A stretch of DNA of 10,814 nt from Candidatus Parcubacteria bacterium. Its GTDB lineage: Bacteria; Patescibacteriota; Minisyncoccia; Phycocordibacterales; SBAW01. Location: positions 1 through 10,814 of the forward strand of contig JACMMG010000064.1 of assembly GCA_014379165.1 (NCBI GenBank), in the 5' to 3' direction. Below the pieces are notes generated by a model. That model was given only the letters and a program-made list of their open reading frames with translations. It made no database searches and was not told the DNA's origin. A program made the translations under genes and the position numbers. Position 1 is the first letter of the stretch; each line of letters begins with the position of its first letter. Shown here piece by piece: positions 3,832-10,309 of this stretch.

Positions 3832-6231
3832 TTACTTAGCGGGCCACGCTTCAACCATCAATAAGTCTTTTTTGCCTGGAAGCGAGCTCCAAATTTCTTC
3901 GGTCACAAATGGCATAAAGGGGTGAAGGGCTGCAAGTATGATAGTAAGCGCCTGTGTTAATGCCGCGGATCTGGAACTGGCGCGCTGCGCATCATCTCCT
4001 CGCAAGAGTGGTTTGCTTTCTTCAAGAATTACATCAGCGAAGCGGCTCCATACGAACTGGTAAAGTGTATCGACAGCGAGATCAAGACGGAATTTCTCAA
4101 TATGTGTTGTTGCTTCTTGTACTGCTTGTTTTGTCTCATCAATAACGCTCTGGTCTTCAGGTAAAATCTTTCCTACCGGCGCGGCTTCGGAGGCGTCCAA
4201 TATGAAACGCGTTATATTCCAAATCTTATTTGCAAAATGTTTGTAGCCGCGCACGCGATCTTCGGAAAGTTTTATATCATTTCCGGGTGCAGCACCCACA
4301 ATAAGGGAAAGCCGGACGGCGTCTGCGCCGTATTTCTCTATCATATCTAAGGGATCGATAATATTTCCAAGAGACTTGCTCATTTTGCGACCCTGGGCAT
4401 CGCGCACCAAACCGTGGAGATACACTCGTTTAAATGGAACGTCATTGAGCAAAAAACCGCTCATTAAGATCATTCGTGCAACCCAGAAAAAAAGAATATC
4501 GTAGCCCGTTTCAAGTACCGACGTTGGATGGAAGGTCCTTAGGTCTTGAGTCTCTTCCGGCCAGCCAAGCGTCGAGAAAGTCCATAAACCTGAGGAAAAC
4601 CAGGTATCAAGCGTATCCGGGTCTTGATACCAGCCAATATCTGCAGGTGGTTTTTCACCTACATGCATCTCTGCTTCTCTTTGAGATTTATTAATCCTAT
4701 TTTGATTAATCCAGTTGTCGTCAAGTAGTCCTTTTTGTTTGAGTACGTTTATATATCCAATGTATAACTGTATAGTGCCATTTCGGATTGACCCCCATAA
4801 GATATTTTTATCTTTCCATCCACTTTTTTCTAATAAATCAGTTGAAAAGCGGTCAAATGCCTTTTCGTCAGTTAACCCGAGTTTTTCAGTAAGGGTATCT
4901 TCCTTGAAGTGAATTGCTTCCATATCTGAACCAAGTTCTGTCTTATACCAGACAGGAATACGATGTCCGAACCATATTTGCCGCGAAATACACCAGTCGC
5001 GTAAATTATTTATCCAGTGGTAGTAGATCTTTTCAAAATGGTCCGGCGTAATTGAGATTTTTTTATTCTCGAGCGCCTCTCGCATCATTTGTTTAAGTGT
5101 GACAAACCTACCGTCACGTTCGAACTCTTTATTTACCGCTACAAACCACTGACGTTTTATCTGAGGTTCAATAATGCCACCTCCACGGCTATTGGTTGCA
5201 ATGTTGTGGACATATTTTTCATCTGTTTTTACGATCAAGCCTTTCTTTTGAAGCTTTTCAACAATCGCAGGGCGCGCTTTTTTAATATGCTGGCCGGCGA
5301 ACTCGCCCGCGATAGGCAGGAGTATGCCGCGCTCGTCTATGACCGTTTCTATATCTAGACCGTGACGCTTGGCTATTTCAAAGTCGACGAGCGAATGCGC
5401 GGGCGTTATAGTCATGACGCCCGAACCAAACTCCATGTCCACCGCTTCATCTTTTATTATTGTTGCGGTGATAGGACCATTAATCCACTCAAGATCGATC
5501 TGTTGGCCGTGAGCATATTCTTTATACCGAGCGTCATTCGGATGCATGACCACGTATTTGTCACCGAATTTTGTTTCAGGCCGTACTGTGCCGATAACGA
5601 ATGGTCCATATTGGAAATGATAAAAAGAATCAGTTTGCTCTTTATACTCGATCTCATCATCTGAAACAGTTGTTTGAAGTTTCGGGTCCCAATTGACTAT
5701 TCTGTTACCGCGATAGATAAGCCCCGCGTTGTACATACGCACAAAAGCCTCCATGACCGCTTTGTAGCGCTTTTCATCCATCGTATAGGTATACCGGCTC
5801 CAATCGAGGCTCGAGCCCATGCGGCGCAGCTGGTTAACGATCGTGCTTTTACTTTCGTCTGTAAATGCGTCGATGCGTTTAAGAAGGTCCTCACGCCCTA
5901 CGTCGTGACGAGTCTTTTTTTCAGTTTTATATAAAATGTCCTCAACTTTTGATTGTGTTGCGATTGCCGCGGAGTCGGTGCCAGGAATCCAAAGTGTTTT
6001 TTTGCCGCGCATCCGTTCAAAACGAATAAGGATATCTTCAACAGCAAGCATGGCGGCGTGCCCCATATGGAGCGTGCCTGTGACATTGGGCGGGGGAAGG
6101 ACAATTGAAAAAGGCTCTTTGCGTTCTCCAGGCAAGTTATCGGGGTTGAAGTATCCGGACTCCTCCCATTTTTGATAGATAGCCCCCTCAGTCGCCTTAT
6201 GGTCGTAGGGCTTCGTAAACTTTTCAGGCAT
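3832..6231 (-). CDS. valS: Valyl-tRNA synthetase
   Basis: Class Ia synthetase that charges tRNA-Val. The 799 residues show the ValS opening (YDHKATEGAIYQKWEESGYF), the HIGH-type ATP motif NVTGTLHMGHA (HMGH 55-58), the CP1 editing domain (TVRPETKFGDKY, 215-226; FGSGVMTITPAHS, 268-280), RQWFVAVNK (360-368), DTLDTWFSSGLWTFSTLGWPEE (539-560), and KMSKS (616-620), followed by an anticodon-binding helical region. Two oddities stand out. About 78 residues (roughly 443-520, AT-rich) are inserted between HRIPVWY and MHVGEKPPADIGW. The protein ends at MVEAWPAK, so the C-terminal coiled-coil tRNA-binding arm of most bacterial ValS (total 860-950 residues) is absent. It starts 14 nt after the tsaD stop. 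No Shine-Dalgarno sequence is evident. Confidence 0.97.
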   Translation of the reverse strand: MPEKFTKPYDHKATEGAIYQKWEESGYFNPDNLPGERKEPFSIVLPPPNVTGTLHMGHAAMLAVEDILIRFERMRGKKTLWIPGTDSAAIATQSKVEDILYKTEKKTRHDVGREDLLKRIDAFTDESKSTIVNQLRRMGSSLDWSRYTYTMDEKRYKAVMEAFVRMYNAGLIYRGNRIVNWDPKLQTTVSDDEIEYKEQTDSFYHFQYGPFVIGTVRPETKFGDKYVVMHPNDARYKEYAHGQQIDLEWINGPITATIIKDEAVDMEFGSGVMTITPAHSLVDFEIAKRHGLDIETVIDERGILLPIAGEFAGQHIKKARPAIVEKLQKKGLIVKTDEKYVHNIATNSRGGGIIEPQIKRQWFVAVNKEFERDGRFVTLKQMMREALENKKISITPDHFEKIYYHWINNLRDWCISRQIWFGHRIPVWYKTELGSDMEAIHFKEDTLTEKLGLTDEKAFDRFSTDLLEKSGWKDKNILWGSIRNGTIQLYIGYINVLKQKGLLDDNWINQNRINKSQREAEMHVGEKPPADIGWYQDPDTLDTWFSSGLWTFSTLGWPEETQDLRTFHPTSVLETGYDILFFWVARMILMSGFLLNDVPFKRVYLHGLVRDAQGRKMSKSLGNIIDPLDMIEKYGADAVRLSLIVGAAPGNDIKLSEDRVRGYKHFANKIWNITRFILDASEAAPVGKILPEDQSVIDETKQAVQEATTHIEKFRLDLAVDTLYQFVWSRFADVILEESKPLLRGDDAQRASSRSAALTQALTIILAALHPFMPFVTEEIWSSLPGKKDLLMVEAWPAK

Positions 6232-6245
6232 GAAGCCATTCTAGG

Positions 6246-7352
6246 CTATTTTGGGGCCGAAATCGAGAAGCGATTGCTGTACGCGCGTACTTCTCCTTTG
6301 GACGTGTCGTCAATGCCAAAAAGAAAACGGGCCAGTGCGGCTTCGGCTATCATTATTCCGTTGTCGCCAGTTATGGCAAGGTCGGGGAGGCGCAGCTCGA
6401 TATTGGGGAACTCATCCTGCAGAAGCTCCCGCAGTCGGTCTCGAAGATATGTATTTGCAGCAACTCCTCCGCCGATTACAAAAGTCCTAGTCTGCGTTTC
6501 TTCTAAAGCGCGACGAGTTTTTTCAACGAGTACGTCGCCAATTGTGTCTTCAAACTCTCGTGCAAAAGCCGCAATTTCGTCACTCGTAAATTTTTGTATC
6601 CCGCCCGCGTCGCGCAACGCGTAGAGTGCTGCTGTTTTAAGGCCCGAGAAGGACAGGTCACAATTTTTTTGTTGCAGCATCGGGCGTGGAAGTGAAATCT
6701 TCGAGCGAAGATCTTTAGTGCGCGCAAATTGTGCAAGTTTAGAAATTTCGGGGCCGCCAGGATAGGGGAGACCGAGCATGCGCGCAACTTTATCAAACGC
6801 TTCACCTACAGCATCATCAAGCGTTTCGCCAATAATTTCGTACGCAAACCACTGCCGGCTCAACACAAACTCTGTATGGCCGCCGGATATAAGAAGCCCC
6901 AATATAGGAAACTGTACATCCTGTAATTTAAACATTCTCACATTCTCAAGTTTGTGAGAATGATCTAATTGGGCGAGGGAAGAAATAAAGTGCCCTTCCA
7001 TATGGTTTGTAGGCAAAAGTGGAAGGTTTCGCTCTTGGGCAAGGCGTTTAGCAAATTCGATACCTGCCCAAAGTGCAGGTTCGAGCCCAGGGCCTTGCGT
7101 CACTGCTATAGCATCTACATCGGGATTGTTTGCCTGATCTAAGGCTTGTTTCAAAATGATAGGCAGATTTTTTTCGTGCTCTCGTTTGGCAAGATTAGGA
7201 TAGACGCCGCCATATGCTGCATGCAGCGACGCTTGAGAATTTAATGCGGCTGCACCCAACAGGGTAAACGTAAAACCGTGTTCGGTTTTAAGTCCCTCAA
7301 CTAAGGCAATGCCTGTTTCGTCGCAGGAAGTTTCTATTGCCAGTACTCTCAT
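6246..7352 (-). CDS. tsaD: tRNA N6-threonylcarbamoyladenosine transferase
   Basis: TsaD (Kae1/Qri7 family) transfers threonylcarbamoyl from TC-AMP to A37 of ANN-decoding tRNAs. The 368 residues carry the family signatures: IETSCDETG (6-14), VTQGPGLEPALWAGIEFAK (84-102), the metal-binding NHMEGH (H117, H121), SGGHT (156-160), GETLDDAVGEAFDKVARMLGLPYPGGPEI, FSGLKTA (235-241), GGGVAANTYLR, and TGDNG (D330, the third metal ligand, in place of the usual TDNA). A loop of about 20 residues (128-147) extends the region between NHMEGH and the SGGHT strand. It is the first gene of the tsaD-valS-prsW-hsp20 cluster. TsaB, TsaC and TsaE are not in the window. Confidence 0.96.
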   Translation of the reverse strand: MRVLAIETSCDETGIALVEGLKTEHGFTFTLLGAAALNSQASLHAAYGGVYPNLAKREHEKNLPIILKQALDQANNPDVDAIAVTQGPGLEPALWAGIEFAKRLAQERNLPLLPTNHMEGHFISSLAQLDHSHKLENVRMFKLQDVQFPILGLLISGGHTEFVLSRQWFAYEIIGETLDDAVGEAFDKVARMLGLPYPGGPEISKLAQFARTKDLRSKISLPRPMLQQKNCDLSFSGLKTAALYALRDAGGIQKFTSDEIAAFAREFEDTIGDVLVEKTRRALEETQTRTFVIGGGVAANTYLRDRLRELLQDEFPNIELRLPDLAITGDNGIMIAEAALARFLFGIDDTSKGEVRAYSNRFSISAPK

Positions 7353-7359
7353 GAGTAGA

Positions 7360-7388
7360 TTTATAGCGGTATAATAGCCCGATGTCTA
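7360..7388 (-). promoter_or_regulatory. Promoter of the tsaD-valS-prsW-hsp20 cluster
   Basis: On the minus strand, -35 TAGACA (7388-7383) and -10 TATAAA (7365-7360) are 17 nt apart, each one base off consensus. The -10 ends 7 nt before the tsaD ATG (7352), which predicts a leaderless or near-leaderless transcript. The -35 lies inside the first codons of the divergent ABC gene. Confidence 0.6.
7370..7375 (+). promoter_or_regulatory. Consensus -10 box of the ABC exporter gene
   Basis: TATAAT ends 6 nt before the ATG at 7382, suggesting transcription begins at the start codon. No good -35 sits at standard spacing (7347-7352 is TCTCAT). TTGCCA (7337-7342) with TTATAG (7361-7366) at 18-nt spacing is an alternative. 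The box lies within the tsaD promoter spacer, so the two promoters overlap. Confidence 0.5.
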
Positions 7389-9163
7389 TGTGGGTGAGTG
7401 ATATACAGCGGGCCAAAACGCCTATGCGTTTTCTCCTGGCAACTTCAAGGCCATACCTTATGTTTGCGGTATGGGCCACATTTGCTTCTGCAACTGCGTC
7501 TTTTATTGAGACCTTTAGCTCTTATATTTTTAAGAAGATCGTTGATTCTATCGCTCTGGGTCCAGAAGCCGGGATCTCTCATGCATGGTGGTGGGTTTCT
7601 ATATATCTTATCTTTTTCTTATTACTACCTCTTTTTTTATGGAGGTTTAGTGGGTTTATGGGTATGCGTTGGGCAGTGGGTATTCGTGCGAGCGCCACCT
7701 ATGCATTAACTGCGTATGTTACAAAACATAGCAGCGATTACTTTCAAAAGCGTTTTGCAGGGGCCATAGGAGGAAAGGTGGGAAATACTGCTGCTGCGCT
7801 CAAAACACTGATTGAAAAATATTTATGGTCGTACCTGATCGTATTTGTTACGCTTATTACTACAGTCCTTCTTGCTTTTAATGCCAATACACTAATCGGC
7901 TGGCTATTTTTGAGTTGGCTAGCAATTGGCGGACCACTCAATTTTTTTATGGCGCGCAAGCGCGTACCCATGAGCGCCACTGCTCAGCGTGAAGATACAC
8001 GTGTCCGAGCTCAGGTAATTGACCTCTTAACCAATGTCAGTGCTATGCACGACTTCGCTCGTCGAGCGTTTGAACTTAAAGGAATGAAAGAAACTATTTT
8101 TACTCGCTATCAAGCGGGAATACGTAATTGGACGTGGGGAGAGCTGGCTCGTGTAGCAAGCAACGTTTTACAAGTTATATTCGTGGGCGGAATCGTATTA
8201 ACTGCCGTGCATGCGTGGAGCATAGGCAGTATTACCCCTGGCGATATTGTCCTCATTTTGACTCTGGTAGGAGGTCTGGGGTATCGCATGGAAGAACTAG
8301 GTCGAGACATTAACGATTTTGCTGAACATTACGGAGAAGTACGTGAAGGCTTGGAAGACATATTGGACCCGTACGATATTGAAGATATCAAAGGTGCTAA
8401 ATCTCTCGCGCTAGAGGAAGGAACAATCGATTTCAAGGACGTGTCTTTTATATATGGCGAAGGTAATAAAGCGGTATTAGATTCTCTCTCTCTTTTTATT
8501 CCTGCGGGACAGAAAGTTGGCCTTGTTGGAAAAAGCGGCGCTGGCAAATCTACCCTGGTTAAATTACTTATGCGCCACTATGATCTCCAGAGTGGAGAGG
8601 TTACTATCGACGGACAAAATATAGCATCGGTTTCCCAAGAGAGTCTCCGCGAGGCGATATCGGTTGTTCCCCAAGAGCCACTCCTTTTTCATCGCACTAT
8701 TAGGGAAAATATTACGTATGGAAAATTAGATGCAAGTGATGCAGAGATACGTCGTGCGGCAGAGCTTGCCCAAGCGCATGAATTTATTAAACATCTTCCT
8801 CACGGCTACGATACATTAGTTGGGGAACGAGGCGTTAAGCTTTCGGGTGGTGAGCGCCAGCGCATTACGCTAGCGCGTGCACTTCTTAAAAACTCTAAAG
8901 TACTTCTGCTTGATGAGGCGACTTCATCGCTCGACAGCGAAAGCGAGTCTGCGATCCAAGAGGCCTTGCATGTGCTTATGGAAAACAAAACCGTTATTGC
9001 GATAGCGCACCGGCTCTCAACCCTGCGGGAAATGGACAGAATTATCGTACTTGAAGAAGGGCAAATAATTGAAGACGGTTCGCATGATGAGCTTCTTAAG
9101 AAGGGAGGTGTTTATGCAGACTTTTGGTCGCATCAATCCGGCGGCTACCTTCAAGATGAGTGA
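7382..9163 (+). CDS. ABC exporter half-transporter (fused membrane and ATPase domains)
   Basis: A 593-residue MsbA/MDR-like half-transporter that would work as a dimer in the membrane. The transmembrane domain covers about residues 20-320 with about six hydrophobic segments. The nucleotide-binding domain begins at IDFKDVSFIYGEGNKAVLDSLS. It shows Walker A GKSGAGKS (383-390), the Q-loop VVPQEPLLF (Q431), signature LSGGE (487-491), Walker B VLLLDEATSSLD (E512 catalytic) and the H-loop IAHRLS (H543). All catalytic residues are intact. Substrate cannot be predicted; lipid, peptide or drug are all possible. It is transcribed alone, divergent from tsaD with 29 nt between start codons, and its last 13 nt overlap the end of the DHH gene on the other strand. 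A second ATG at codon 3 is an alternative start. Confidence 0.94.
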   Translation: MSMWVSDIQRAKTPMRFLLATSRPYLMFAVWATFASATASFIETFSSYIFKKIVDSIALGPEAGISHAWWWVSIYLIFFLLLPLFLWRFSGFMGMRWAVGIRASATYALTAYVTKHSSDYFQKRFAGAIGGKVGNTAAALKTLIEKYLWSYLIVFVTLITTVLLAFNANTLIGWLFLSWLAIGGPLNFFMARKRVPMSATAQREDTRVRAQVIDLLTNVSAMHDFARRAFELKGMKETIFTRYQAGIRNWTWGELARVASNVLQVIFVGGIVLTAVHAWSIGSITPGDIVLILTLVGGLGYRMEELGRDINDFAEHYGEVREGLEDILDPYDIEDIKGAKSLALEEGTIDFKDVSFIYGEGNKAVLDSLSLFIPAGQKVGLVGKSGAGKSTLVKLLMRHYDLQSGEVTIDGQNIASVSQESLREAISVVPQEPLLFHRTIRENITYGKLDASDAEIRRAAELAQAHEFIKHLPHGYDTLVGERGVKLSGGERQRITLARALLKNSKVLLLDEATSSLDSESESAIQEALHVLMENKTVIAIAHRLSTLREMDRIIVLEEGQIIEDGSHDELLKKGGVYADFWSHQSGGYLQDE

Positions 9164-9990
9164 GTGGGCGTAAAAGGAAACGGCTTGCTCAAAGGCAAGC
9201 GGAAGCTTGCCGCATTATGATGTCCATTGCCGCCGTAGCGCTTGGCAACCTCTGAAAGGTCAACGCTCCCATCCCCTCGCATAGAAAAATGCCACATCCC
9301 GTGGTTTTGATACCAGATGATCGAGAAAGGTGGGTGGAGTGTCGCAAGTCTGTTGCCAAGCTCTGAGCGGAAAAGTCTTGGGGCATTTACTGCGTAAATT
9401 GTATATTCATCAAATTGTACTTCTTCGGCTTTTTCTATAAGATCTTCAACGACAAATTCAAAGTATTCTCGATACGACCGTCCTTTTCCGCATATGACGG
9501 CAAATTCTTTTTCATTTTCGAACTGTGAAAGGAGTTTGTCGAAAGTGTCGAAATCAAATTTAACCGTGCCTAGAAATGCGGCAACCTCTTTTCCATTGGG
9601 TAAAGATTTTCTCCAGAGATCATTATCTTGGATATATGCCAAGAGCCTTGGAAGTGGCGCGTCAGGGTGAAAATATCCCCATGAAATTCCAGCACCAGAA
9701 CGGTCGTTGTCGAACACGTGTTCTTTTACTTTTTCTACCGCCTCGCGCGCACCGCTATGATGGTCCAAGACGACAAATCTTTTAGCGCGTTTCTCAAGGT
9801 CAAGTAGCTGTTCTTGAGGATAGCTGAAATCGACCATGTAAATCTCTTTTCCGTCTAACTCTCCTGGCATCGGTTCGCCGTGAAAGACGGGAATATAGGT
9901 CGCTTCATTTTTAAATTTTTTCCATGCGGCAAATGCGGCGGCAAAACCGTCTGGGCAATTGCCGTGATAGAGAATAACGATGTCTTTCAT
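9151..9990 (-). CDS. DHH-family phosphoesterase (NrnB-like)
   Basis: A 279-residue DHH/DHHA1 phosphoesterase closest in layout to the NrnB group (COG2404: nanoRNase or cyclic-nucleotide phosphodiesterase). Motif I is YHGNCPDGFAAAFA (H9, D14), motif II VDFSY (D54), motif III VVLDHHSGA (D76, H77, H78), and motif IV is probably QDNDLW (D122/D124). Between them is HVFDNDRSGAGISWGYF, typical of this group. The DHHA1 part ends with KRYGGNGHHNAASFRLP (250-266), the substrate-binding glycine/histidine loop. Likely role: Mn-dependent hydrolysis of short oligonucleotides or a dinucleotide signal; the substrate is not determinable. Its 3' end overlaps the ABC gene by 13 nt, tail to tail. No clear promoter or Shine-Dalgarno sequence precedes its ATG, but a near-palindrome (9999-10012) lies there. 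Confidence 0.9.
   Translation of the reverse strand: MKDIVILYHGNCPDGFAAAFAAWKKFKNEATYIPVFHGEPMPGELDGKEIYMVDFSYPQEQLLDLEKRAKRFVVLDHHSGAREAVEKVKEHVFDNDRSGAGISWGYFHPDAPLPRLLAYIQDNDLWRKSLPNGKEVAAFLGTVKFDFDTFDKLLSQFENEKEFAVICGKGRSYREYFEFVVEDLIEKAEEVQFDEYTIYAVNAPRLFRSELGNRLATLHPPFSIIWYQNHGMWHFSMRGDGSVDLSEVAKRYGGNGHHNAASFRLPLSKPFPFTPTHSS
9194..9211. repeat. 7-bp hairpin with GGAA loop inside the DHH gene end
   Basis: GGCAAGC/GCTTGCC pair around GGAA, a GNRA tetraloop. An upstream GCTTGC (9183-9188) can pair with the same GCAAGC, giving a competing hairpin. It lies about 30 nt after the ABC stop and could slow or end that transcript, although no T-run follows. Confidence 0.4.
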
Positions 9991-9998
9991 AAATGATT

Positions 9999-10012
9999 CT
10001 TGTGGTCACAAG
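9999..10012. promoter_or_regulatory. Near-palindrome upstream of the DHH gene
   Basis: CTTGTG-GT-CACAAG: 6-nt arms around a 2-nt centre, ending 9 nt before the DHH start codon. It is a possible operator or part of the 5' leader; no regulator is known. Confidence 0.35.
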
Positions 10013-10013
10013 T

Positions 10014-10037
10014 CGAATTTTCTCGTCAGAAAATTCG
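10014..10037. repeat. Perfect 10-bp hairpin with CGTC loop
   Basis: CGAATTTTCT and AGAAAATTCG are exact reverse complements around CGTC. It is the first of three strong foldable elements in the 143-nt spacer between the DHH gene and tRNA-Val. Confidence 0.75.
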
Positions 10038-10056
10038 CTCGCGACCCTGACTCGCG

Positions 10057-10074
10057 GTTTTGCAATTGCAAAAC
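10057..10074. repeat. Perfect 18-bp palindrome
   Basis: GTTTTGCAATTGCAAAAC is self-complementary over 18 bp. It could be a protein-binding dyad, or in RNA a 7-bp stem with an AATT loop. It lies in the tRNA-Val trailer / DHH upstream region. Confidence 0.7.
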
Positions 10075-10086
10075 AACGCTCCGTCT

Positions 10087-10137
10087 CGCACACAAGCATT
10101 CAAACTGCCGCAGGGCAGTTCTCATGTCTTGTGTGCG
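10087..10137. repeat. Compound hairpin reaching into the tRNA-Val 3' end
   Basis: The outer 10-bp stem CGCACACAAG (10087-10096) with CTTGTGTGCG (10128-10137) encloses CAT/ATG and an inner 7-bp stem AACTGCC/GGCAGTT (10103-10120) with loop GCAG. The outer stem's right arm overlaps the tRNA-Val discriminator and the last three acceptor bases, so this fold competes with the mature acceptor stem. A TTGTTTT run follows about 13 nt later on the minus strand, so it may also help end the tRNA-Val transcript. Confidence 0.6.
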
Positions 10138-10206
10138 CGGTGAGGGACTTGAACCCCCGGCCCTCCCCACGTCAAGGGGATGCTCTACCAACTGAGCTAA
10201 CCGCGC
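10134..10206 (-). tRNA. tRNA-Val (anticodon GAC)
   Basis: Minus-strand cloverleaf. The acceptor GCGCGGT pairs with ACCGCGC, the D arm is GCTC-AGTTGGTA-GAGC, and the anticodon stem TCCCC/GGGGA closes the loop TTGACGT (GAC). The T arm is GGGGG-TTCAAGT-CCCTC with one G-T pair, and the discriminator is A. CCA is not encoded (CAC follows). It lies between two hairpin-rich spacers, with sortase upstream and the DHH gene downstream on the same strand. Confidence 0.96.
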
Positions 10207-10221
10207 TTGTTTTTTGCTGAG

Positions 10222-10261
10222 TCCCGACGTTTCAGTCGGGAGGCCGACCTACGCGTCGGCC
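10222..10261. repeat. Two abutting 7-bp hairpins upstream of tRNA-Val
   Basis: TCCCGAC/GTCGGGA (10222-10241) and GGCCGAC/GTCGGCC (10242-10261) each enclose a 6-nt loop and directly touch. Both stems share a CCGAC/GTCGG core. They lie between the sortase stop and tRNA-Val on the minus strand. The A-rich tract after them is not a U-tract, so this is not a classical intrinsic terminator. Confidence 0.7.
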
Positions 10262-10271
10262 CTAACCGCGC
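10262..10271 (-). repeat. 10-nt copy of the tRNA-Val 5' end
   Basis: On the minus strand GCGCGGTTAG matches the first ten bases of tRNA-Val (10206-10197), 65 nt upstream of it and directly before the tandem hairpins. It is short enough to be chance in GC-rich sequence. Confidence 0.4.
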
Positions 10272-10309
10272 AGGCAGAGCCACAATATAACTGAAAATTA
10301 TTGTCCCTG

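Noticed and set aside
4672..4905. Insertion in ValS as an intein or frameshift
   Set aside because: It is in frame, about 78 residues, without the Cys/Ser start or His-Asn end of inteins, and both flanks read as intact ValS.
5898..6239. Minus-strand ORF starting 8 nt upstream of the valS ATG
   Set aside because: It is an out-of-frame shadow of the valS 5' region with no domain content.
10222..10261. Tandem hairpins as an intrinsic terminator of sortase
   Set aside because: On the minus strand they are followed by an A-rich tract, not a T-run; on the plus strand the T-run precedes them.
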